Source: Dactylonectria macrodidyma
Lineage: Eukaryota > Ascomycota > Sordariomycetes > Hypocreales > Nectriaceae
Direction: 5' to 3'
DNA length: 64,000 nt
NCBI GenBank assembly: GCA_020744425.1
Contig: JAGMUV010000004.1
Location: 1-64,000, forward strand
Of the stretch, positions 27,996-38,604 are shown one piece after another. The translations under genes were made by a program, and so were the position numbers. The notes below the pieces were generated by a model. The model was not told where the DNA came from. It was given only the letters and a program-made list of their open reading frames with translations, and ran no database searches. Numbering within the stretch: the first letter of the stretch is position 1; each line of letters starts with the position of its first letter.

Positions 27996-29154
27996 GATCA
28001 AGATTGAGAAGAGCTGGACGGGATGGTGGAAGATGAAGACGAGTGTCGAAGAGAACGAGGACGAAAGGGGCGGGGTAGGGCTCGAGGTGGTGTTATGAGC
28101 TTCAGTTTAAATGTTGAGACTAGCTGAGACAGTGGCAAGCGTGAGAGTCCAGACCACGACTGTTGGCTGATGAGAAGGGAGGAGAACAGTGGAACCGAGC
28201 ACCTTTGGAACGAAGATATTGGGCGATGGAACGGAGAGGATGGGGAGAGGGAGAATGATGCGGGCATATCTGAGACTTGGTGCAGCCATCAGCTCTCCTG
28301 CCTGCCACAGGATTAAAACTGGACTTTGCTGATTGACACATAGGTAGCTTTATCGATAAAGCGGCCGCTCAGTTGGGATGACGTCGGGGATGGCGATTTT
28401 CCCAACGTCTCTGGTACGTACCGCCGCCGGGTGGTGCCGTTGCGCCTATCACTGGCCGTGTGTCGCAATCTGTGCCTTTGCACTGTGCCACATTGGTCCT
28501 GCAACTGCAGAACTTTCTCTAACCGACTCGCCACTATCATGGATACGTCTGCGCCAGCCATTTGAATGGTAAAGGTAGTGGCAAATCCATGCACCAACGT
28601 GCGACGGAGCACGTCCATTGGGGGCATGCTAACTTTTAGGTTGTTATGTGCCTAGTGAGTATTCTGCTGGGATCGTGGAAATGCGAGCGGCGCTGCTAGG
28701 TGCTCTCCACAAGCTTACCTTAGTGGCCGGGGGAAGGACCGCCAGCGGTGACACTCCAGTTCCAGCTCCAGCTCCAGGGCACTCACCGATAGCGGCGCGT
28801 TCGACTGCTCGACTGACGCCAGCTGTAGCAGTCAACCCCAACCACTTCATAGAGCTCTCTGCTCGCCATCACACAAACCCATACTTGAATATACTCGACG
28901 GCTGAGAACTTCTCTTGCCAGCCGTATCTAGTGGTTTTGTGGTGCGCGTTTTTCCCTTATGTAATGCGATAAACTGTCTCCCTTCCTCCCTCCCCCATCG
29001 GCTCTTACCTTTTGCCCGCAACAAGCCGCAACCGCCCCCGCATCTGGCATCTGATCATCGTATCGTCCGTCGCATCAGCCTCGCCAAAGTCGGTCGACCG
29101 TCTCCTGACGCCATGCCTTGCGATTTTGATTATGTGACTTAAATATACACCAAC
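27996..29154. other. Divergent promoter region
   Basis: About 1.16 kb between the branching enzyme (-) and Mcx1 (+). No supportable gene. A short (TTCCAGC/CTCCAGC)-type microrepeat occurs near 28760-28780. Confidence 0.55.
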
Positions 29155-31007
29155 ATGTCGCCCTCCGTCAGGGTGCTTCCTCCCATCCCTCGAACCCTCC
29201 GCTCCATCTCCATCCCGAACCCTCTCCTTCGACCATTTCCAAGACCGTCTTCGTATCCGTGCTGCCGCCAGCTCTCCATATCCCATTACCTAGCCACGTC
29301 TAAACGCAACGCCGATTTCAACTCCGGCTTCACCGGCACATATGATCCCTCAATTGACCCTGGGCGGGGGCCTATGTTCAACAAGGCCAACTTTGGCGTC
29401 CCCTACTTCTATCCGCGCGACCTGAAGAAGCGAGTTGATGACTACGTCGTCGGCCAGGATCGCGCTAAGAAGACCATATGTGCCACCATCTTCAACCATT
29501 ACCAGAACATCCGCCGACGGCACCAACATGAGCATGAAGACCGAAATAGGCGCGATAAGGTGATGCGCCAGCGGTTTGCTAGGGACAGAGAGCTACACCA
29601 GAAGCGCCGGGAAATGCACCCTGTCGAAGGTCAGCGCGTGCCTGGTTGTGTCCCTGCGCGATACGTCACTAATGATCCCCAAGATGAATTCCCCGGCCAC
29701 AATGAGTCCGTTCGTCATCTCCATGAAAACCAAGAACTTGAAGAAGATGCTCTTGAACTTCTCTACCCCCCGGACGACCCCTCTGTCACCGAGCACGTCA
29801 AGATCGACAAGAGCAATCTGTTATTGATAGGACCAACTGGTGTTGGCAAGACGTATATCTTAGAGTACGTCACACTTCATTCCAGCACTTCGGGGTTTGT
29901 CACTTGCTAACAACATCTAGAACATTGAGCAAGAAGATCAAGGTTCCCTTTTCGATCTGCGACTGCAATTCTTTTACCCAAGCCGGATACATCGGACAAG
30001 ATGTCGAGACATGCATTGAGCGGCTTCTTATCGAATCAAACTACGACATAAAAGCTACCGAGCACGGGATTGTTGTCCTAGACGAATTTGACAAAATTGC
30101 TAGGCGGGAGTCTAGCACCGGCCGAGACGTTGGCGGCGAAGGTGTCCAGCAGGCGCTGCTGAAGCTCGTTGAAGGAGCCAAAGTCACCATCAATGTCAAG
30201 GACAACCGCTCGTCAAGGTCAACACCTCCCATTACAACCAACTACAACCCAGCTGGGTCATCTTCTTCGCCCCAAACTGCCCCGCCAACGGGCAAGGTCG
30301 ATCAGTATACCATTGATACCACCAACATTCTGTTCGTCTTTTGTGGTGCATTCGTTGGACTAGATAAGGCCATTTTGAGACGGGTCGCCCGGCCGTCCAT
30401 GGGCTTCGGAGGTGAACTCCGCGGTCGTTCGGCCATGTCTGGCAACAAGCAGATTCTTCCGCCAGGCTCATATACCCATCTCCCGCACTATAACGCTAAC
30501 TCCGCATCCTCCTTCACACCCTTAGATCTCACCACTCCGTCAGACCTCCAATCATTCGGCTTCATCCCAGAACTTATTGGACGACTACACAACATCTGTG
30601 CGCTTAGCCCTCTCTCCAAGGACGACCTCCTCCGCATCTTGACCGAGCCTCGCAATAGTCTCGTTGCCCAGTACACTGCCCTGTTTGAGACCTACCCCTC
30701 TCGCCTGTACTTTACAGACAAGGCGCTAAACGCCGTTGCGGAGCGAGCTGCTGCGTCGGAGACAGGGGCGCGAGGGTTGAAGATGGAGATGGAACGGGTC
30801 CTGGCCGAGCCTATGTTTGATGCACCAATGCCGTATGTGCTCATAACTGAGGCGTGTGTGAAGGGGACAGAGAAGGCTGCATACTGGGGCAAGGACGGCC
30901 GCTTCGAACTGGATAGGCGGATGGAGGAGGAGGAGCTGAACTCTTCCAGGACGGAGCGGCAAGATACGTTTGAACGATACAGGGAAGCTGGGCAGAGCGG
31001 TGGCTAA
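29155..31007 (+). CDS. MCX1: Mitochondrial ClpX-type AAA+ unfoldase
   Basis: Mitochondrial matrix ClpX homologue that unfolds proteins. Exons 29155-29864 and 29921-31007 (56-bp intron, GTACGT to CTAG) give 598 residues. The N-terminal 45 residues are Arg/Ser/Pro-rich, as in a targeting sequence. The bacterial ClpX zinc-binding domain is absent. F-D-D-Y-V-V-G-Q-D-like sequence leads to I-F-N-H-Y-Q-N-I. A highly charged insert of roughly 90 residues, rich in His, Glu and Arg, then separates it from Walker A GPTGVGKT (226-233). Walker B is V-V-L-D-E-F-D (about 288-294), and G-G-E-G-V-Q-Q-A-L-L-K-L-V-E-G is the typical ClpX stretch after it. Another Ser/Thr/Pro-rich insert follows before the F-V-F-C-G-A-F motif. 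I see no ClpP gene nearby; whether this unfoldase works with a peptidase is not shown by the sequence. Confidence 0.93.
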
Positions 31008-31307
31008 GGCGCTACTCATGAATATATGGAACAATGGATCGACTGTTACAGGGAGTTCTGGGTGATTGGGGTATGAACATGTGCACCATTAAAGGCTGTG
31101 GAAAGCGCCGAGCGACAAATTTTAAACAATGACTCGAGTCGGGTTCCGTTGTGGTAGTACAGTATTTACACCAAGAAAGCTGGATTTCTCTGGAGTCACC
31201 TCGAAACCCCCATCCATACCCATGCCCCAAGGCCATTTTACACACGGATACGTCTCCATGAGTCACCCCAGCTTCTAGCACAAAGGAAAAAACGTCGTCT
31301 GCAAGGT

Positions 31308-32181
31308 TTAGGCGCTGCCCTTGGGAGGGGACTGGACCATGCCCTTGCCGCTGTAGCCGGGTTGGGTGATACCGGTGAAAGGATCGGCTTTTTGGTTCTT
31401 GAAGATAACAAGTCAGAGGGGCAGTTACAGAGTTAGAAGAAAAAAAACTGAGGCTCTGGCTTACGATGAGGAACTCGTTGCTCTGCTCCTGGTACTCCTG
31501 GGACATAGTGTAGGGAACGGGCTTGGCGAAGAAGCGGATGATGCCGAAGAGGCCAATGCTGGCACCGAGACCGATAGCGACACCCCAAGCGACGCGGGCG
31601 CCGCTGCCGGGAGGGTCCTGAGCGCGGGGACCGTGAGGGCCGAAGGCAATCCAGTACGCTGTTGAGACAGTTTGAGTCAGTTTTCTAGACGTAATGTACG
31701 ATATGGCAAGGTGGGCAGGGGTGTTGTCTGAGCGGCATTGTGTCAAGCTCCGTCTGCCAATCAGAAAACAGAATTGACTACATGATACAATTGAGGCTCT
31801 GGCAGGACCCCGATGCAAGGCTGAGATGTGTGGTGGAGGAGTTGTGGGGTGATTTGATGCTCGGGAACGGAATTGGTGGTGAGGTGACTTCGGTGACGAA
31901 GCTGCTCTCGGCTACGTGGGAGGTATTTTTTCGTCGAAGCATTCAAACGCACCAGCTTTCTTCTCCTGGAGGGACAGCTCCTTCCAGTTGGATCCCATAC
32001 GGTCACGGAGAGCCATCCAGAGGTCGGCCTGCTCCTGAAGGGGCATGCCCTCCCATCGCTTCTCGATGTTGGCGAGGGTCGGGTTGGAGATGGCGTGAGT
32101 GGAGGCGGCTCGGGTCGCGAAGGCAGGCGAGCTGCGCACCAGGCTCTTGCGCAGGAGGTTCGACGCCGAAGTGCGCAGCAT
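31308..32181 (-). CDS. COX5: Cytochrome c oxidase subunit V (COX IV family)
   Basis: Nuclear-encoded subunit of respiratory complex IV in the mitochondrial inner membrane. Exons on the minus strand are 32181-31953, 31658-31465 and 31397-31308, giving 170 residues. The N-terminus M-L-R-T-S-A-S-N-L-L-R-K is a targeting presequence. It is followed by I-S-N-P-T-L-A-N-I-E-K-R-W, the hallmark of fungal Cox5, and W-I-A-F-G-P-H-G-P-R-A. One membrane helix spans the G-V-A-I-G-L-G-A-S-I-G-L-F-G region. The C-terminus ends G-K-G-M-V-Q-S-P-P-K-G-S-A, as in other filamentous fungi. The first intron is 294 bp, the longest in the window after the ATP2 one. The gene ends about 300 bp from Mcx1's stop (convergent). 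Confidence 0.95.
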
Positions 32182-32468
32182 TGTGACGGATTCGGTGGGC
32201 GATGGGGGAGGAAGCTCGGAGAGGTTCAATTGGGATTTTCTCGAGAGCAGGTCCGCGAGGCGTCGGGTCGAGGGAGGTTGTGGGAGAGGGTCGTCGGGAC
32301 GAGGTTTATTGCTGGACGAGTCAAGCCGGAGCAAATTCGAGCAATCGTATGATGGGACCCGTGCTAGCTGCCCGGGAGATGCTCGGCTAGAGGGGTGGCT
32401 TTACTCATTTGGTGCATGTCACGTGAGACAGGTAAGCCGCCTTGCTGTATCTGGCCTAAGTGGTGACC

Positions 32469-32495
32469 ATTGGGAATTTAATCATACCCCATTGG
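32469..32495 (-). promoter_or_regulatory. Paired CCAAT boxes upstream of COX5
   Basis: Two CCAAT motifs on the COX5 strand (32473-32469 and 32495-32491), 22 bp apart, lie about 290-315 bp upstream of the COX5 ATG. Like the one upstream of ATP2, they fit control by the Hap/CCAAT-binding complex. Binding is inferred. Confidence 0.35.
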
Positions 32496-32851
32496 CTATA
32501 AGCAATGACGACAAGCTTCCTTCGCCCCCCTCCATAATATCAGCCCACTTCCTCACAACGAAGATAAAGGTTTCTGGATAAACCATCGATCCAAATGGAA
32601 ACAAAAGAAATCTCTATGCACTCAATAGTTAGTCAACTGCATAGTGGTTATCTTGATGGCTATTTTCTGTGTCTATTCCTTCAACTTCCGGTCAAGAATC
32701 TCGGCATTGGTCCTGATTGGGGATTGTTCTTCTCTGTCTGTTCATCCACAACAGCTGACCCGTCCTCACACTTATGAATACGAATGCGGCGGGCAACCAG
32801 GGTCCAGCCATTGAGATCAGCCCTTCTCATCATGCCGCTTCTTTGTCTCCA

Positions 32852-34614
32852 TCAAAACTGCACGTTGAACAAATTCTGACCCCGGATCCTTTCACCATAC
32901 TTAATAAACACAATCGGCACCGGAATCATGGCCACTGCGATGAATGCGAGCAAGGATGTCCCCCATCCATAGCCCAACTTATCGTACATTTTCCGCCCCG
33001 CCAAAGGTAGAAGGGCCCCTAGCAAAGAGCGCATGACCGTGCTGGCGGCCATGGCGGATGCTGCGTGTTCAACATATGCATCGACCAAGTACACCGAAGT
33101 TCCTAACTGCGACATGTTAACCCACACTAGCGAGTTATTGAAGTGCGAACGAATGAAAGGAAACCTACCATGGCGCAGAGAATTCCAACACCCAAGAACC
33201 CTGTCCCAAGGACGGGTAAGAACCAGTGAGTATTCTTCTCGGCTGTCCAGCCGTACAAGAAGAGACCGGTGGGAGTAGTAATGGAAGCGATGATTAAAAC
33301 TGGGAGTCGATACTCTGGCTTGGACTCGCCTCCATTCTTTTTGGCCAGGTGCTTCGAGAGAGGGTCCAAGGTGACACCTGCAACTACGATGCCAACAACC
33401 GATCCCACACCGATGCCTAGGTAAGAAAGCCCAACTGATCCAGTCGAGAATCCGTATTGTCCTTCAAATAGAATGGACATGGTAGTGAAAACCAGGTACA
33501 TGTACCCATAGACTATGGCCGCGTAGAACGACAATAGGAAGACAATAGGGGAGAAGAGTAACATCTTGGTCGGCCGAACGATTGCGGATTTGAACAGGTC
33601 TTTCGGGTTACAACCTGTGTCGGCGACTGAACGAAGCTTCATGTTTCCAGTCTCCTGCTTAAGCCTTTGTGTCTTACGCTTGAGGATCGTATATGGATAT
33701 GTCTCTTGCATGAAGATGAAGTTGGCAACTGTGATGGCGCCTGCCTTTGAAATGATAGATGATCAGCCGACATATTTTGGATTAAAGGCCTTGTAGTAAC
33801 TCACCACAATGGCCACTACCCAGAATGACCAACGCCAGCTTTTATCCTGGGTCAAATATGCACCAGCTAGAAAAATTCATCAGATCTTCAACCATTGGAT
33901 TGGTACTCATAGGGGAAGTTACCGATAGGCCCAATGATAGGCCCCAGAATAGGCCCCAAGACCCAGGACGCCATCGCAGCTCCGCGCTTTTTGTGCGAAA
34001 TCATATCTGCTATCGATCCCGCACCGAGAGTGAGCGGGCAACACCCTGCAAGCCCAGCTAGCAGTCGGAGAACAATAAGGCCACTCAAGTTAGGAGCTTT
34101 AGCACAACCAATGTTAAAGACAACAAACAGCACATTGCAGATGTTGTAAAGGTTCAATCGGCCATACATTTCAGACAGGGGCGCAATTACCAAGGGACCA
34201 AAGCAGTATCCGAGAAGGTACACGGAGAGGATGAAAGAAGCAAGCTGTTGGTTTGTAGAGCCGAATTCGATCATGACTTGTTCGAGGGTAGGCGCAAAAA
34301 TAGACGATGCGAGAGGTCTGAAACCAGTCAAAATAAAGTATTCTCAAATGCAGTCACGGACAAGTTGTAACATACGTAACAAATGTGATTGAAGACACAA
34401 GGGCAACAGTCATAGCCTTCTTTCCAGAAGACCAGTTTTGTGGGTTGTCAGGGTCGTCCGGTCCATCCCAATCAACAATATTTGGGTCTCGGGGAGTAGG
34501 CTCGTCCTGGTCCACTGATGTCGAAGCGGCCTCATTGTCTGTCTTCTCTGCATCAGTGTGGGGTTCTGTCGCGCTGACAGGCTCTGGATATTCATCTCTG
34601 TTTTTAGCGGCCAT
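32852..34614 (-). CDS. MFS drug/polyamine antiporter (DHA1 family)
   Basis: Plasma-membrane proton antiporter of the major facilitator superfamily. Five exons on the minus strand: 34614-34376, 34317-33923, 33866-33805, 33744-33169 and 33106-32852, giving 508 residues with consistent frame. A hydrophilic, acidic N-terminus ends in D-D-P-D-N-P-Q-N-W, typical of fungal DHA1 transporters. About 12 membrane segments follow, with the A-P-L-S-E-M-Y-G-R loop motif after helix 2 and [11 protein letters not shown] in helix 4/5. I chose the last intron's acceptor at TCGCAG (33107) because it keeps phase 0 with the GTAGGT donor and has a TTAAC branch candidate. The alternative at CTAG, 22 nt upstream of it, breaks the frame. 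The substrate is unknown: the family includes polyamine and multidrug exporters. It shares a 702-bp promoter with the regulator at 35317. Confidence 0.9.
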
Positions 34615-35316
34615 GGTGGAGGATTTGGTTGTTCGATAGACGACAGTGCCCTGAACGGTATCTCAAAATATCATATGCAAGAAGTCCAATGTTCTCTCTG
34701 CCGGCCGTATATAAGTCAATGTTGGTATTGAAGATTGGGCATTTACGTATGGTACCACACTAGAAACGTTGCGACGGCTGGGGCACTGGGGTACTTATAC
34801 GAAATGGTGGAACTTGTGTTTAGGATCCCTAGCAGCCAGCTAACCAACCAAAGAAGGCACCGGCAGTGCAATATTAACAAATAATTGTTCAGGTAAGCTA
34901 AGTAGCGGTTTATATCCGAGAATCCAAAAGACCGATGCCATCTCTGTTCCCGGCCGAGGTTCCGTGGGAGAGAATGGTGTTTGTTCATCAGGTGTTCTAC
35001 CAGCAAATAGGGGTCGAGGAACAGTAAGATCCTACCCTTACGAAGTAAAGTCAGGCAAATATCTCGCTTTCGGTCATCGTTTCAGCCGGGGATAAGACCG
35101 GCAACGGGATATTATTCACAGCTGTGAGATGGGATCGGGTGCGGTATGAGTGAAGGAGGTGGGCCTGCGGACCTTGTCCACGGAAACTCCGCGGACTCTC
35201 CGACACAGCAATCCCGCCTTAACACTGTCAACCCTCCAACGCTTTGAGAGACTGAGACTCTTCCCAGCTCAGACTGCCAATCCCACACTTCAGACGTCAC
35301 ATATCTAATTGACAAT
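34615..35316. promoter_or_regulatory. Bidirectional promoter between transporter and regulator
   Basis: This 702-bp region lies between the ATGs of the MFS transporter (-) and the Zn2Cys6 regulator (+). No gene is present. It contains several CGG/CCG triplets, the usual Zn2Cys6 half-sites, including GGCCGG and CCCGGCCGAGG-type stretches near 34700 and 34950. No specific operator can be assigned. Confidence 0.5.
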
Positions 35317-37549
35317 ATGGGTCGGCAGCCACGTCAGCGTCCAGTTTCCTGCCACTTTTGCAGGGTGCGAAAGCTGCGCTGCAGCCGCGTCTTCCCTTGC
35401 ACCAACTGCACATCCCGCGGACTTCCCTGCCCTGAAGCGCTAGACCCACCGTCTCTCAACCAGCCCGCGGATACCAAATGGACAACGAGCTTTGTTTCGA
35501 CTGCTGATTCTGATGTGTTGAGCCGCCTGGAGAGACTGGAGGCTCTCCTGGAGGTTCGGAACAGGCAGGCTGAAGTTGTGCTGCCGTCGGTGAATGCACC
35601 CACTCAGACTCCCATTCCGACTAACACCATCCCGTCGGGGTTTGTCCAACTACCACTGCCGCAACCTCTTCCTTCAGACGTCCAGAACTTGACGGCGGAA
35701 GCCCTATTTCTAGAACGATCTTGCCTGGGCCCGAAGCTGAGTGTAAGATTCTCATTAGGTTGATAGTTACTACTCACAACTGGGCTCGGTTGCTAACTGC
35801 CTCTTTATCACATAGGACCTTGTCGTCGCGGAAAGCCTCGTTTTTCGTGTTTGCCCCATTCGCTTGATCACTCAATCGACATCATGCTATGTTCCTTCAT
35901 CTTCTCTTTCGTTCGAGCCGACAAAGTGCATCTGGTTACCCCAACGAGAAGAGGCCAAGGCCCTGATTAAGAAGTACCTCGATCACATCACTTTTATCCA
36001 TCACGTTGTCCACGGTCCATCTTTGCGCGCACTTGTGGACAACGTCTATGACAGTTTACAGCAGGACCTGCATATTCCTGTGGGCTCTGTCGTTTTGTTC
36101 ATCTCAATCTGCGCCGATGTTACGTACTCATGGACCGCCCAGGATGAGGCGAGTGAACTGTTCTCGAACTATCATGAGGCAAATTTACAATCAATGTTCT
36201 GGCTCAAAACGGCCCTAGACCTCTTAGACAATGCGCAACGCAATGGCCACATTTCGATGGAGTGTATCCAGGGTACTCTACTCCTGAGCTTTGTATTGAG
36301 TAATATTGAAGGCATCTCAATCCGGGCCAGATCCATCATCTCAAAGGCAGTCGTGATGGCCCGTGAGTTGGGAATGCATCGCATTGATCACCCCAACAAC
36401 TCCTCGATTAGCCCACAACCTCACTGGAGTGGACTGAGAGCAGAAGTAGGACGACGAGTTTGGTGGTATCTCGTGGCAACTGACTGGTGAGCCCGATTAC
36501 GAATCCCCTCGGTGTGAGGTGCGAAATTCTCATGAGAGTATAGGCTGGTGGCTCGATTTCCTGGGCCGCATGAGGGCACATACAATGTCCATCCTAATCA
36601 TATAGCCGTGAGAAAGCCACTCAACATTGAGGATGAGGACCTTGTCGAAGGAATAAACCCCGTAGGTTTGTCCATGGAGGAGCCGACTTGCATGTCCTAC
36701 TTTCTTCAACGACTCCGCCTCGCAGAACTATCTCGAAACTTCAGCGACAAACTAGGCCTAAGTGCCTCCAATCCCGACATAGTTCGATACAGCATCGTCA
36801 CTGAAATAGACGAGGCACTAGATCAGTTCTTCCGAAACATTCCGAAATTCTTCACCTTAAGCGCCAAGGAGCTGGGAAAGCTCCCACCAGCAGATCCACG
36901 ACGATCTCCAGCAGTCATTGTCCAGCGGCATGTGATCAAATTGTTTGTTCATGGCCAACGCTGTAAGCTCCACATTCCATTCTTCGCCCGTGGCACAGTC
37001 GAACCTACATACGCACGCTCTCGAGAGATTTGTCTTCAGAATGCGCAAATTATTCTTGAGACAGAACACGAACTAGAGAAAGAGAAAATCACGTTCGTCT
37101 CCACGAGACTTCGGTTGGCAGCGACGCTTCACAGTGTGTTTATGGCAAGTATAGCTCTGCTGTTGGACCTCTGTCTTAGACCTGAAGCTGGAGACAAGAC
37201 GAAGAGCCGGCAGCAGATGACGCAGGTGTGGAGGATTCTAGAGGACGCTCATGGACCCTCTATCCCTGCAGCAAAGCTCCAGGAGCTGCTAAGACAGGTT
37301 ATGAAGAAGTACAAAGTGCCTCTTCCAGTGACAAAGGCCAATAATCCGGCTTCGAGGAGGGTGGGTAGTCATGGTGATGCAATCCCACTCACCCCAGACT
37401 CAGTGACGAACCCAGGGCTTTCGGCAGGACCAAGCCTAAATGTACAGATGTACCCCGGTCCAGACTTGGGAGTTTTTGATTCGAGCATGGATTTAGATGA
37501 TATTGATTGGGATGACATTCTTTGGCGCCTAGATGTCCCTTTTGTATGA
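35317..37549 (+). CDS. Zn2Cys6 transcription factor with fungal-specific TF domain
   Basis: Nuclear regulator of 700 residues. Exons 35317-35742, 35816-36486 and 36544-37549, with introns of 73 and 57 bp that keep the frame. The zinc cluster has C12, C15, C22, C28, C31 and C38 (C-x2-C-x6-C-x5-C-x2-C-x6-C). A short heptad-like segment after it (L-S-R-L-E-R-L-E-A-L-L) could be a dimerisation coil. The middle region carries the fungal-specific transcription factor domain, including A-R-E-L-G-M-H-R and E-V-G-R-R-V-W-W-Y-L. The end is acidic (D-L-D-D-I-D-W-D-D-I), a likely activation tail. Divergence from the MFS gene suggests it regulates that transporter. Confidence 0.9.
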
Positions 37550-37869
37550 AACCCCGTCTAGGGTAGGCTCGAGCGGATTGCCAGCTACGCGATATACAAA
37601 CTATATGACATAGAAAACTCTTAATAATAAATATCATACTCCTATCGGATATGTTCTCCAATCGTAAGCCGTGAGGCCATATCCTCTGCTTTTGGGTAGA
37701 TGCTTGCTATACACCCACATCCCCCAAAACATCTATTGGCACTAGTGTTGAAAAACAAACCCAGTGTCAATTCAAGACTTTGTGAAGTCAATTGCGACCA
37801 TTAACTATGCGGACTGCGTTAGAACATACAATACAAGTGATGTTCCTCGCAGGACTAGTGTCGTGGACT

Positions 37870-38180
37870 CTATTTTGATGGAGGTGCAAGGTTTTTCGGT
37901 GGTTCTGGGGTTGTCTCGGTGCTGCGCAGAAAATTGCACTTTTAGCGGTGGACTCCAGCTAGATACTGGTTTAAGTAAGATAAATAAAATACCTTTGAGA
38001 AGACGCGCCTTTGCGAAGCGCATCGGGGGCGAAGACGGGCTGAAAAGTATAGTATCCTGTGAAGGTGAGTGAGTTACAATTGATAGAGCCAGAAGAGATA
38101 ATTCCTCTTGTGAACTGACCCCCGATTACGCCGCAGAAGACTGTCAGGGCAAAAGGTAGGGCCCTCTCATAGACGGACAT
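37870..38180 (-). CDS. 58-residue single-pass membrane protein, probably mitochondrial
   Basis: Small three-exon gene on the minus strand: 38180-38120, 38056-37993 and 37921-37870. Introns of 63 and 71 bp have GTCAGT and GTATTT donors and CACAG and CGCAG acceptors, and all phases match. The product starts M-S-V-Y-E-R-A-L-P-F-A-L, has one hydrophobic segment (about residues 9-25, ending C-G-V-I-G-G-Y-Y-T-F-Q-P) and a Pro/Lys-rich tail. I know of short fungal proteins of similar shape but cannot name a function. The unspliced frame stays open for a while, so automated callers may report a wrong 69-residue version. It is divergent from MMS22 with 424 bp between starts. Confidence 0.65.
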
Positions 38181-38604
38181 AATGGCTGGGTGCGGGCCGG
38201 AGAGAACGAGAGGGAGAACCGGTGAGAAGTCTAATGGGATTGGAGGCAATTGCCTCTGCTCAGCGATCGCTAGGAATCTCAGACGTCGGTGTTGATGGTG
38301 CTTCAGTGAAAGCAGTGGATTTGTTCTGGTGGCCCCGATCCCCGAAAGCCGAGCCCCACCGCCCGCACTGTGCCATCTGCAGAGGTGCACGCTCCTTCCT
38401 CACTGGAACGCGTCTCCCATACCTCGACCGCGTCCCCCACCACACCTGATCCGAGCACCCAATTAACGAGATCGTGATTCCGCAGTTCACGGTCGAAGCT
38501 CTCCCTGAATTATTGCCAACACACCCTACAACGCTCGACAACTCTTCTCGACCGATTCGAACCCTGAAGTCCATGGGTTGATGAGATAATGACCACTGTG
38601 GACC

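Noticed and set aside
33107..33168. Use of the CTAG acceptor 22 nt earlier for the last MFS intron
   Set aside because: It breaks the frame with the GTAGGT donor; the TCGCAG acceptor keeps phase 0 and has a suitable branch-point candidate.
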